Assembly: GCF_036241575.1 (NCBI RefSeq)
Contig: NZ_CP108455.1
Span: 4,088,001-4,152,000, forward strand
DNA from: Streptomyces sp. NBC_01267
Lineage (GTDB): Bacteria; Actinomycetota; Actinomycetes; Streptomycetales; Streptomycetaceae
Direction: 5' to 3'
Length of the DNA stretch: 64,000 bases
Both the position numbers and the translations under genes were made by a program. How positions within the stretch are numbered: the stretch's first letter is position 1; every line of letters begins with the position of its first letter. Shown piece after piece: positions 56,343 to 64,000 of the stretch. Under the pieces are notes generated by a model. It was not told the DNA's origin. It saw only the letters and a program-made list of their open reading frames with translations, and made no database searches.

Positions 56343-58267
56343 CCCAGTTCGCCTTCTCCAGTCTCATCGACGTCAAGGTGGGCGGCGCCGCCCTGCCGCC
56401 CACCAAGATGGCCGACGGGGTCGCCGACAAACTCGTCGCCGCCTGGGTCGACCTCGGGGCGGGGGTGCCCGGCGCCTTCCAGCTGACCTTCCGCGACAAG
56501 GCACGGCGGGAGGTGCTCGACCTGGCGAATATCAAGATCGGCACCAAGATCGTGCTGGCCCCGGTGGCCGACGGCAAGGGAGCACAGGACCCGCTGCTCA
56601 CCGGTGAGGTCACCGGCCTTGAAGCGGACTACGACGGGGCCGGCACCTTCACCGTCGTACGCGGCTACGACTTCGGGCACCGCCTGCTGCGCCAGCGCCG
56701 GGTGGTCGGCTACACCAAGATGACGGCCGCCGCGATCGTGCGGAAGCTGGTGGAACAGAGTTCGATCAAGGTGGGCAGGATCGAACCCACCAGGCCCGCC
56801 TACGACTTCATCACCCAGGACAACATCACCGACTGGGACTTCATCGCCCGTCTCGCCGACGAGAACGAGAAGGTGATGTATCTCGACTCCGACGGGAAGT
56901 TCCAGTTCGTCAGCCGCGAGCGGGCGTCCGGCGCGCCCCCGGAGGGCACCGACGGCGAGAAGAGCCAGTTCGTGCTCCAGGGCGGCCGTGATGTGCTGCG
57001 CTGCCGTGCCGCTGTCACCTCCACCGACCAGGTGCCGCAGGTGGAGGTGCGCGGCTGGGACGTCGGAGCCAAGCGTGCTCTCACGTCCAAGGTGGACGCG
57101 CTCACCAACCCGGCCATCGACATCGGCGCCCGACCCGGCGAGATGGCGAAGAAGTTCAAGGCCACCCGTCTCGTCGAGACGAGTACCCCGTACGACCAGC
57201 AGCCACAGGTCAAGCGGGCGGCGGAATCCCTGGCCGACGACGTGACGTCGTCCTTCGCCGAACTGGAGGTCACCGTACGCGGCAACCCCAAGATCCGCCC
57301 CGACGTCCCGGTCCTGCTCGAAGACGTCGGTGAGCCCTTCGAGGGCAAGTACACGGTGACCGGGGTCCGCCACAGCTTCGAGAACGGCCGGCCCTACCGG
57401 ACCCAGGTGACCGTCAGCGGAAGGCAGTGGCGTTCCCTGTACGGGCTGGCCTCCGGCGGTGCGAAGACGGCGACGCGCATGCCGAGCGTGGCCAACGGGG
57501 TGGTCACGGACGTGAAGGACCCGCAGCGGCTGGGCCGGGTGAAGCTGAAGTTCCCCTGGCTGAACCCCACTTATGTCAGCGACTGGACCCGTACCGTGCA
57601 GCTCGGCGGGGTGAGCGGCGGCAGTATCATCCCGTTGGACGTCAACGACGAGGTGCTGGTGGCGTTCGACCGGGGCGCTCTGGACCACCCGTTCGTCATC
57701 GGCGGGCTCTACAACGGCAAGGACCGGCCCCGGCCGGGCGATGTGCCGCTGCACGACAAGCTCAGCGGAAAGGCGAGCCGGCACACCCTGGCCGACCGGG
57801 AGTTCAACCGCATCGACCTGCTCAGCCAGCAGACCGGCCTGCGTAAACGCGGGGTGCGGCTGAGCACCGGGAACAACCGGCTCGTCATCAATCTGGACCG
57901 TACGAAGACCGAGATCACCGTGGACAGCAAGGGCAGCGTCAGCATCAAGGGAAGCCGCTCGGTGTCCGTCGAGGCCGGGGCGGACCTGAGCCTCAAGGCG
58001 GGCGGATCGCTGAGCCTGGACGCCGGCGGATCGCTGAGCGTGGGCGCCGGTGGAGCGATGAGCCTGAGGGCCGGCGCAGCGATGAGTATCGACGCGGGGA
58101 TGGCCATGGCCATCAACTCGACAGCGATGGTGATCGACGCGAAGGCGGCGCTGAACATCACGGCCGCCCTCGCAGCCTCCATCGAGGGGGCCACTGTGAC
58201 AGTGACCGGCGCCGCGGTCTCGTTGCTCGGCCCCGCCATCACCGCCAACAGAATGCCCGTGGTCTGA
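56339..58267 (+). CDS. cis8: CIS VgrG-type spike protein (Pvc8-like)
   Basis: This 642-residue protein forms the trimeric spike at the tip of the tube. Residues about 1-370 are the gp27-like hub (DNITDWDFIARLADENEKVM), then an OB fold of the baseplate-V type (GVVTDVKDPQRLGRVKLKFP, DEVLVAFDRGALDHPFVIGG). The C-terminal needle has SLKAGGSLSLDAGGSLSV-type repeats at short intervals, as in a triple beta-helix. It ends GPAITANRMPVV with no fused toxin, and no PAAR gene is seen in the locus, so this protein probably makes the point itself. It overlaps both neighbours. Confidence 0.94.
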   Translation: MTQFAFSSLIDVKVGGAALPPTKMADGVADKLVAAWVDLGAGVPGAFQLTFRDKARREVLDLANIKIGTKIVLAPVADGKGAQDPLLTGEVTGLEADYDGAGTFTVVRGYDFGHRLLRQRRVVGYTKMTAAAIVRKLVEQSSIKVGRIEPTRPAYDFITQDNITDWDFIARLADENEKVMYLDSDGKFQFVSRERASGAPPEGTDGEKSQFVLQGGRDVLRCRAAVTSTDQVPQVEVRGWDVGAKRALTSKVDALTNPAIDIGARPGEMAKKFKATRLVETSTPYDQQPQVKRAAESLADDVTSSFAELEVTVRGNPKIRPDVPVLLEDVGEPFEGKYTVTGVRHSFENGRPYRTQVTVSGRQWRSLYGLASGGAKTATRMPSVANGVVTDVKDPQRLGRVKLKFPWLNPTYVSDWTRTVQLGGVSGGSIIPLDVNDEVLVAFDRGALDHPFVIGGLYNGKDRPRPGDVPLHDKLSGKASRHTLADREFNRIDLLSQQTGLRKRGVRLSTGNNRLVINLDRTKTEITVDSKGSVSIKGSRSVSVEAGADLSLKAGGSLSLDAGGSLSVGAGGAMSLRAGAAMSIDAGMAMAINSTAMVIDAKAALNITAALAASIEGATVTVTGAAVSLLGPAITANRMPVV

Positions 58268-58713
58268 TGCCTGAACAATTCGTCGGCTCCGGTTGGTCCT
58301 TCCCGCTGCGCATCGGCCCGACCGGCGGAATCGCTCTGGTCAGTGGGGAGCGGGAGGTCGAGGAGGCCATGCACCTGGTGCTGGCCACCGCCCCGGGCGA
58401 GCGCCCCATGCGCCCGGAATTCGGCTGCGCCGTCCACGACATGGTCTTCGCTCCCATCAACGAGTCCACCGTGGGCAGGATCCAGCACGAGGTGCACACC
58501 AGCCTGGACCGGTGGGAGCCGCGCATCGAGGTGCACGAGGTGTCGGTGACCGTGGGCGACGCGCCGGGTGTGCTCTTCATCGATGTGCGCTACGCGATCC
58601 GGGGTACCAACAACCCGCGCAGTCTGGTCTTCCCGTTCTACGTCATTCCCTCCCACGACGATCCCGAGCCGTCCTCCGGCGACGGCGCGCCGGCCACCGA
58701 AAGCGACCGCTGA
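58267..58713 (+). CDS. cis9: CIS baseplate wedge protein (gp25-like, Pvc9-like)
   Basis: This 148-residue protein is a GPW/gp25-family wedge component. Typical marks are GTGWSFP-like VGSGWSFPLRI, EVEEAMHLVLATAPGERPMR, and the absolutely typical PEFGCAVHDMVFAP. It also nucleates the sheath. A disordered Ser/Pro/Glu tail follows residue 130. TGATG overlaps link it to the spike and baseplate J genes. Confidence 0.94.
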   Translation: MPEQFVGSGWSFPLRIGPTGGIALVSGEREVEEAMHLVLATAPGERPMRPEFGCAVHDMVFAPINESTVGRIQHEVHTSLDRWEPRIEVHEVSVTVGDAPGVLFIDVRYAIRGTNNPRSLVFPFYVIPSHDDPEPSSGDGAPATESDR

Positions 58714-60671
58714 TGGCACTGCCCTCCCCGAACCTCGACGACCGGCGCTTTCAGCAGTTCGTCGACGACGCCAAGCGCTACATCCAGCAGCGCGCCCCGG
58801 AATGGACCGACCACAACGTGTCCGACCCCGGTGTCACCCTGGTCGAGACGGTTGCCCACATGGCCGATCAGATCGTCTACCGGCTCAACCGCGTCCCCGA
58901 GAAGAACCACCTGGCCTTCCTCGACCTCGTCGGAGTCACCCTCTTCCCGCCGTCCGCGGCACGCACCGACGTCACGTTCTGGCTGTCGGCCCCGCAGGAG
59001 GACCCCGTACTGATCCCGCTCGGCACGGAGACCGCCACCGTGCGCGCGGACAGCGAGGAAGCCGTCGTCTTCAGCACCGAACGCGAACTGACCGTGATTC
59101 CCTCCGCGTTGGGGCACCTCGCGGTGCAGAACAGCGGGCAGGCCGTGACCGACCGGAGTACGGACCTCGGCGAGGCCAGGGACGTGCTGTGCTTCGCGGA
59201 GGCACCCGCGGTCGGCGACTGCATGCTGATCGGACTCACCGCCGCCGTCCCGCACTGCGCGGTGGCGCTGCGGCTCGACAGCAGCGTCGACGGCGTGGGC
59301 GTGGACCCCCGGCAGCCCCCGCTGGTCTGGGAGGCGTGGACCGCCGACGGCTGGGTGGAGTGCGAGGTCGAGGAGGACGGCACCGGTGGTCTGAACCGCC
59401 CCGGCGACGTCGTGCTCCACGTGACGGGCGGGCACATACTCTCCCGCACCGGGCGGCACGAGGCGGGCTGGCTGCGCTGCCGGGTCACCGCCGCCGAGCC
59501 GGGCCAGCCGTTCTACACCACCTCGCCCACCGTGCGGTCGGTCGAGGCGTTCACCATGGGCGGCACCGTCCCGGCCGTACACGCCGAGACGGTGCGCGAC
59601 GAGGCGCTGGGGGAGTCCAACGGGCTGCCCGGCCAGCGGCTGCGGCTCGCCAACGCCCCCGTGGTGGGCGACGTGCCCCCGCTGCACCTCCAAGTGGCCG
59701 AGTACGACGGCTGGCAGGACTGGGAGGTCGTCCAGCACTTCGCCGCCTCCGGCCCGGAGGACCTGCACATCACCCTCGACGCGGCCACCGGTGAGATCGC
59801 CTTCGGCCCCTCCGTGCGGGAACGGGACGGCCAGCTGCGCCAGTTCGGCGCCGTACCGCCCAAGGGAGCCATCATCCGGGCCGGCCGCTACCGCACCGGC
59901 GGTGGCCGCACCGGGAACGTGGCCCGTGGCACCATCCGCACGCTGCGCGACTCCGTTCCCTACGTCGCCGAGGTGATCAACCGCGAGGCCGCCCACGGCG
60001 GAGTGGACGGCGAGACGGTGGCGGAGGCCAAGGCCCGCGCGCCGCTCACCCTGCGCGCCCAGGACCGCGCCGTCACCTTGCGCGACTACGAGGAACTCGC
60101 CCGGCACGCCGCCCCCGAGACGGCCCGCATCACCTGCCTGGAGGGCGAGGAGGGGGAGCACGGTGCCTATGCCGTACGCGTCCTCGTCGTCCCCCGCGCC
60201 GTCCCCGACCCGGGCGGGCGGCTGCGCTTCGAGCAACTCGTCCCCGCCGACGCCCTGTTGCGGCGGATCACCGGCTACCTCGACGAGCGGCGGCTGATCG
60301 GCACCCGGCTGGCCGTGGGCCCGCCCTACTACCAGGGCGTCACCGTCGTCGCGACGCTGCACGCGTTCCGCGACGCCGACGCGGAACGCGTCCGGCACGA
60401 TGCGAACGAGGCGCTCTACCGCCACATCGACCCGCTCACCGGCGGTGCCGACGGAAAGGGCTGGCCCTTCGGCCGCCCCGTCCAGTCGGGCGAGATCTTC
60501 GCGGTGCTCCAGCGGGTGCCCGGGGTGGAGCTGGTGGACGAGGTGCTGCTGCACCCGGCCGACCCGCTGACCGGCAAACGCGGGGACCGGACCGAGCGCA
60601 TCGACCTCGACGCCCCGTCCCTGGTCTTCTCCTTCGACCACCGTGTCCGGGTGATCGGCGGTACGTCATGA
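58713..60671 (+). CDS. cis11: CIS baseplate protein (gpJ/gp6-like, Pvc11-like)
   Basis: This 652-residue protein is the large wedge subunit. The N terminus LDDRRFQQFVDDAKRYIQQR and WTDHNVSDPGVTLVETVAHM with DQIVYRLNRVPEKNHLAFLD is typical of the family, as is the baseplate J core AKARAPLTLRAQDRAVTLRD. The C-terminal part matches PYYQGVTVVATLHAF. It forms the iris-like ring that opens on firing. The start at 58713 overlaps the stop of gp25 (TGATG) and its own end overlaps the next gene (ATGA). Confidence 0.92.
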   Translation: MALPSPNLDDRRFQQFVDDAKRYIQQRAPEWTDHNVSDPGVTLVETVAHMADQIVYRLNRVPEKNHLAFLDLVGVTLFPPSAARTDVTFWLSAPQEDPVLIPLGTETATVRADSEEAVVFSTERELTVIPSALGHLAVQNSGQAVTDRSTDLGEARDVLCFAEAPAVGDCMLIGLTAAVPHCAVALRLDSSVDGVGVDPRQPPLVWEAWTADGWVECEVEEDGTGGLNRPGDVVLHVTGGHILSRTGRHEAGWLRCRVTAAEPGQPFYTTSPTVRSVEAFTMGGTVPAVHAETVRDEALGESNGLPGQRLRLANAPVVGDVPPLHLQVAEYDGWQDWEVVQHFAASGPEDLHITLDAATGEIAFGPSVRERDGQLRQFGAVPPKGAIIRAGRYRTGGGRTGNVARGTIRTLRDSVPYVAEVINREAAHGGVDGETVAEAKARAPLTLRAQDRAVTLRDYEELARHAAPETARITCLEGEEGEHGAYAVRVLVVPRAVPDPGGRLRFEQLVPADALLRRITGYLDERRLIGTRLAVGPPYYQGVTVVATLHAFRDADAERVRHDANEALYRHIDPLTGGADGKGWPFGRPVQSGEIFAVLQRVPGVELVDEVLLHPADPLTGKRGDRTERIDLDAPSLVFSFDHRVRVIGGTS

Positions 60672-61240
60672 GAGGTTCCATCGACGGTCTGGAATCCTCC
60701 GTCCCGATCGGGACGATGCTGCCCGCCGTCTTCGCCGACGACGACATGATCCAGCGTTTCGTCGGCGGGCTCGACGAGGTGCTCGCGCCCATCCTCAACG
60801 TTCTCGACTGCCTGGACGCGTACTTCACCCCGTCCCTGGCTCCGACGGACTTCACCCGCTGGCTGGGCTGGTGGGTCGGCGCCGAGACCGACGGCATCCA
60901 GGACGACGACCCGCAGGGGGAGGCCCGGCTGCGTGCCGCGGTCGCCGCCGCGGCCCGCCTGCACCGCATCCGCGGCACCCGCGCCGGCCTCGCCGAAGCG
61001 GTGTGGCTCGCCTTCGGTGTCGAACCCGAGATCACCGAGAGCGGCGGAGCCGCCTGGAGCGCGCGGCCCCGCGGCCCGTTCCCCGGGGAGAGCCGCCCCC
61101 GTCTGCACGTCGCCGTCCGCCTGTCCGCCCCGACGGACGCGGACGTGTACCGGCTGGACAACCTGGTGGCAGCCGCCCGCCCCGCGCACATGCCCTACAC
61201 GGTCCAGGTGACCGCCACGGAAAGGACCTCTCACTCATGA
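60668..61240 (+). CDS. cis12: CIS baseplate/tail-I-like protein (Pvc12-like)
   Basis: This 190-residue protein resembles the phage tail protein I / TIGR02242 family, here shorter than Pvc12. Marks are LPAVFADDDMIQRFVGGLDE, LDCLDAYFTPSLAPTDFTRW, LGWWVG and RLHRIRGTRAGLAEAVWLAF. It forms the outer part of the wedge with the baseplate J protein. The gene overlaps both neighbours (ATGA on each side). No tail-fibre gene follows. Confidence 0.85.
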   Translation: MRGSIDGLESSVPIGTMLPAVFADDDMIQRFVGGLDEVLAPILNVLDCLDAYFTPSLAPTDFTRWLGWWVGAETDGIQDDDPQGEARLRAAVAAAARLHRIRGTRAGLAEAVWLAFGVEPEITESGGAAWSARPRGPFPGESRPRLHVAVRLSAPTDADVYRLDNLVAAARPAHMPYTVQVTATERTSHS

Positions 61241-62655
61241 CCGCCAGCCAGCCACCCGGCGATCCCAGGGGAGAAGAGCGGACCCAGGTCTGCGACCAGT
61301 GCGGCACGCGGCAGGGCTCGGAACACACGTTCTGCGAGAGCTGCAACGCGGTGCTGGGGTGGAGCGCGGGCACGTCCGCGCCGGCACCCTCCGGACAGGG
61401 CGCGCCTACACCGTCCGCGCCCGCACCGTCCGCGCCCGCACCGGCCGCGCCGGCACCGTCCGGTCAGTCACCGTCCTGGCAGGCACCGCACGGCCAAGCG
61501 CCGTACGGCCAGGAGCCGTTCGGACAGTCGCCGTCCGGTCAGTCACCGTTCGGTCAGTCTGCGCAGGCCGCCGCCCCTGGTGCTCCCGCCGCCCCCGGTG
61601 CCTCCGGTACGTGGGACACCGGCCGGGAGGAGGACGACACGCTGGAGACCCCGCCGGTGCCCGCGTCGGGATCCGCGCCCGGCACCGTGCCCGCGCAGCC
61701 GGGGCCGGATCAGGCCGGCGACTGGTCCGGGGCCCGGCCGCCGGAGCCGGACGCGGCCAGCGACGCCGAACGGGCCCGAGCCCTGCTCGTACCGGTCGCC
61801 GACCCGCGGGCGCAGCCGGACCGGCCGCCGACCGTGGCCCCCGTCCTGCCGGGACGGCCCGCCCCCGCACGTCCCGAGGTCCGCAGTCTGGGCGAGCAGG
61901 ACATCCAGGGCGGTGTCGCGTGCCCCTGGTGCTCCACCGCCAACTCGCCGGAGCGCCACTTCTGCAGCCGGTGCGCCATGTCCATGGCCACGCGGCCGGG
62001 GAACGAGGCGCGGCGCCCGTGGTGGCGGCGGATGCTCGACTACCGCAACCGCGAGGAGCCGTGGGCCGGTGACCGCCCGCGACTGGGCTGGCGGCTGGGC
62101 CGCATCCTGCGGTGGGTCGTGTGGGCCGCGGTAGCCGCCCTGGCGGTGACGGGCCTGTTCCACGTCGGCGACGGCATCAGCGCGGCACGTGACCACTTCG
62201 CCAAGCGGGCCTCGGTCGCACCGGACTCGTCCTCGGCGTCCCACTCGTACCCCCACCACGGCCCCGGCCTGGCCTTCGACAAGGTCAGCAACACCTGGTG
62301 GGGACCCGGCATCAACGAGTCCGGGGGCGGGGAGTGGCTGGAGGCCCACTTCCGCGACCCGGTCACGCTCCTCAACATCGGCATCACCGCGGGCGAGTCC
62401 ACGCACGCCGACACCCTCTCCAAGTCGGCGCTCCCGCACCGCGTCCAGGCCCGCATCACCGAGGACAGCGGAAAGGTCACCACGAAGGAACTCATCCTCG
62501 ACCAGAGCGCCGGTTTCCAGTCGCGGAGCTTCCGGTTCCACAACGTCACCTCGGTGCGGTTCATCCTGGAGACCGCTTACAACGCCGGGCCGAAGAAGCA
62601 GGTGGCGATCGCCGAGATCGAATTCTTCGGCCCTTCGCAGGGCGACGGTTCGTAG
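61237..62655 (+). CDS. cisA: Zinc-ribbon membrane protein at the end of the CIS operon (CisA-like)
   Basis: This 472-residue protein has an N-terminal zinc ribbon (Cys19, 22, 33, 36), a Pro/Gly/Gln-rich disordered region with PxGQ repeats (45-215), a second zinc ribbon (Cys229, 232, 243, 246), one membrane helix (about 291-310) and a C-terminal domain of about 130 residues. That last domain (AFDKVSNTWWGPGI, WLEAHFRDPVTLLNIGITAG) resembles a discoidin-like jelly roll. The N terminus should be cytoplasmic and the jelly roll outside. Reported Streptomyces CIS loci encode a membrane protein (CisA) with this plan that ties the particle to the membrane and is needed for CIS-linked cell death. The match is from memory. 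Confidence 0.85.
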   Translation: MTASQPPGDPRGEERTQVCDQCGTRQGSEHTFCESCNAVLGWSAGTSAPAPSGQGAPTPSAPAPSAPAPAAPAPSGQSPSWQAPHGQAPYGQEPFGQSPSGQSPFGQSAQAAAPGAPAAPGASGTWDTGREEDDTLETPPVPASGSAPGTVPAQPGPDQAGDWSGARPPEPDAASDAERARALLVPVADPRAQPDRPPTVAPVLPGRPAPARPEVRSLGEQDIQGGVACPWCSTANSPERHFCSRCAMSMATRPGNEARRPWWRRMLDYRNREEPWAGDRPRLGWRLGRILRWVVWAAVAALAVTGLFHVGDGISAARDHFAKRASVAPDSSSASHSYPHHGPGLAFDKVSNTWWGPGINESGGGEWLEAHFRDPVTLLNIGITAGESTHADTLSKSALPHRVQARITEDSGKVTTKELILDQSAGFQSRSFRFHNVTSVRFILETAYNAGPKKQVAIAEIEFFGPSQGDGS

Positions 62656-62664
62656 GCCGCGCCC

Positions 62665-62709
62665 GTCCCGTGCCGTCGGCCAGGCCGGTCACGGCCGACG
62701 GCACGGGAC
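62665..62709 (+). terminator. Terminator of the CIS structural operon
   Basis: A perfect 17-bp stem (GTCCCGTGCCGTCGGCC and complement) with an 11-base loop lies nine bases after the last CIS stop codon. Confidence 0.9.
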
Positions 62710-62900
62710 AGGCAGGGGGGCGGGTCGGCCCGGAGATCCGGCGCCGGACGGCAGCGGCGAGTTCTCCTCGTTCACATCAGGTAGCCCAGGGCCTGAATGC
62801 GGCGGGCGTACGCGATGGCGCGTACGTCCGGCAGCTCCGTCCAGGAGGCGGCTCCGCAGGCGTCGTTGACTCTTGCGGGTGCCGCCCGCACCCTCCCGGC

Positions 62901-64000
62901 ATGACCACATCTCAGCAGGCCCCGTTCGCCCCGTGCGCCGGCGAGAGTTGGCGTTCGCCGTGGGAGATGTACGCGACGCTGCGCGACGCACACCCCCTCC
63001 ACCACGTCACCGACGGCGACTACTGGGTCCTCTCCCGCTACGCGGACGTACTCGCCGCCGCCCGCGACACCGAGCGTTACTCCTCCGCCGACGGCCTGAC
63101 CATCACCTACGGCGAGCGCGAACGCCTGGGCATCACCGACGCCGCCCCGATGGTGATGCTGGACCCGCCCGAGCACACCGCCTTCCGCCGGCTGATCACC
63201 CGCGGCTACACCCCGCGCCGGGTCGCCGCCATCGAGCCGCACGTCCGTGCTTTCGTCCGGGCCCGTCTGGACCGCATCGCCGATCTCGGCGGCAACTGCG
63301 ACATCATCGCCGAACTCTTCAAACCGCTGCCCAGCTATGTCGTCGGGCGCTATCTCGGCGTCCCCGAACAGGACCGCGCCCACTTCGACGGCTGGACCCA
63401 CGCCATCGTCGAGGCCAACGCGCTGGGCGATCCGCTCGCCGCCGCCGAAGCCGTCACCAGCCTCTTCGGCTACTTCACCGAGCTGATCGAACGCCGCCGC
63501 TCCGAACCCGCCGACGACACCGTCTCCGACCTGGTAGGCCTGATGCCGCCCGAGGACGCCGGAACCCTGCTGCGCATCCTCGGCTTCGCCTTCACGATGG
63601 TCGCCGGGGGCAACGACACCACCACCGGCCTGCTCGGCGGCGCCGCCGAACTCCTCACCGCCCACCCCGCCCCACGCCGGGCCCTCCTGGACGCCCCCGC
63701 CCTGCTCCCCTCCGCCATCGAGGAATTCCTCCGGCTGACCTCCCCCGTCCAGTGCCTGACCCGCACCGTCACCGAAGACACCACCCTCCACGGCCGAACC
63801 GTCCCGGCCGGCCGGAAGGTTCTCCTCCTCTACGGCGCCGCCAACCGCGACCCACGCGCCTTCGGCCCCACCGCCCACCACCCGGACCTCACCCGCGAGG
63901 GCCCCCAGCACCTCGCCTTCACCCACGGCCCGCACCACTGCCTGGGCGCCTCCGCGGCCCGTCTGGTGTCCCGAACGGCCCTGGAGGAACTCCTGGCCCG
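62901..64000 (+). CDS. Cytochrome P450, partial at window edge
   Basis: This gene starts at ATG 62901 (MTTSQQAPFAPCAGESW) and is open to the right edge after about 366 codons, so only the last 30-40 residues are missing. The P450 signatures are all present: the oxygen-binding I-helix FTMVAGGNDTTTGLLG, the ExxR motif in IEEFLRL, the PxR region GAANRDPRAFGP and the heme-binding loop FTHGPHHCLGASAAR with the axial Cys. N-terminal length and lack of a membrane anchor fit soluble bacterial class I enzymes, which need separate ferredoxin. No redox partner is in the window and the substrate is unknown. The CIS terminator lies upstream, so it is a separate unit. Confidence 0.93.
   Translation, partial: MTTSQQAPFAPCAGESWRSPWEMYATLRDAHPLHHVTDGDYWVLSRYADVLAAARDTERYSSADGLTITYGERERLGITDAAPMVMLDPPEHTAFRRLITRGYTPRRVAAIEPHVRAFVRARLDRIADLGGNCDIIAELFKPLPSYVVGRYLGVPEQDRAHFDGWTHAIVEANALGDPLAAAEAVTSLFGYFTELIERRRSEPADDTVSDLVGLMPPEDAGTLLRILGFAFTMVAGGNDTTTGLLGGAAELLTAHPAPRRALLDAPALLPSAIEEFLRLTSPVQCLTRTVTEDTTLHGRTVPAGRKVLLLYGAANRDPRAFGPTAHHPDLTREGPQHLAFTHGPHHCLGASAARLVSRTALEELLA

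Overview
The window is high-GC actinobacterial DNA that looks like a Streptomyces chromosome. Third codon positions are mostly G/C, GTG and TTG starts are common, a subtilisin-inhibitor gene is present, and tadA, its associated-protein gene and upp sit beside a pair of SigB/F-type sigma genes. That order resembles the S. coelicolor sigN-sigF-tadA-upp neighbourhood (from memory, not checked). The right part is a contractile injection system (CIS) locus of the cytoplasmic Streptomyces type.

Layout. 1-1.7 kb: the edge of a subtilisin-inhibitor gene, tRNA-Ser(GCT), tRNA-Arg(ACG), then a duplicated tRNA-Arg 3' end and an arsenate-reductase fragment, which look like scars of a lost integrative element. 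1.7-6.1 kb: a Tat-exported FAD oxidase, a GH19 chitinase-like protein lacking its second catalytic Glu, a DUF2797 protein and an FMN reductase. 6.3-12.2 kb: a two-component system followed by two membrane glycosyltransferases. 12.3-18.8 kb: a secreted EEP hydrolase divergent from a TetR gene, a PPOX oxidoreductase, and a MarR/MFS/YceI cluster in which the transporter carries extra beta-sandwich domains. 19-28.7 kb: conserved housekeeping and stress genes (small membrane proteins, lipoprotein, two sigma factors, Dabb protein, PEP-mutase family enzyme, tRNA-Ser(CGA), tadA, upp, LytR_C protein). 28.8-39 kb: M28 peptidase, TetR, double GNAT, second PEP-mutase family protein, a divergent MarR/MFS pair, a methyltransferase, undecaprenyl-diphosphate synthase and an MpaB-EF-hand fusion.

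39-62.7 kb: the CIS locus. A LuxR-type regulator leads a tightly overlapping set with the cap protein (Pvc16 type) and the AAA+ ATPase (Pvc15 type). On the opposite strand are two nearly duplicated membrane proteins with ricin-type lectin tails, and a DUF4157 (eCIS core) protein. Divergent from these come a candidate cargo with a permuted-papain-like domain, the sheath, tube, a chaperone-like protein, DUF6760, a 1,161-residue Pro/Ala-rich protein with repeated VQR motifs, a second tube protein, the LysM hub protein, VgrG-type spike, gp25, baseplate J, a tail-I-like protein and a zinc-ribbon membrane protein resembling CisA. Most structural genes overlap by 1-4 bases, so they are probably translationally coupled. 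I see no tail fibre and no separate PAAR tip, which fits a system that acts from inside the producing cell. The window ends inside a cytochrome P450 gene.

The observations I consider most worth pursuing are: a shared AGNA/VQR motif linking the DUF4157 protein and the candidate cargo, with VQR repeated in the disordered CIS protein; the twin lectin proteins with one identical, codon-atypical block; the transporter/YceI pair sharing an accessory domain; and the GH19 protein with an altered active site.
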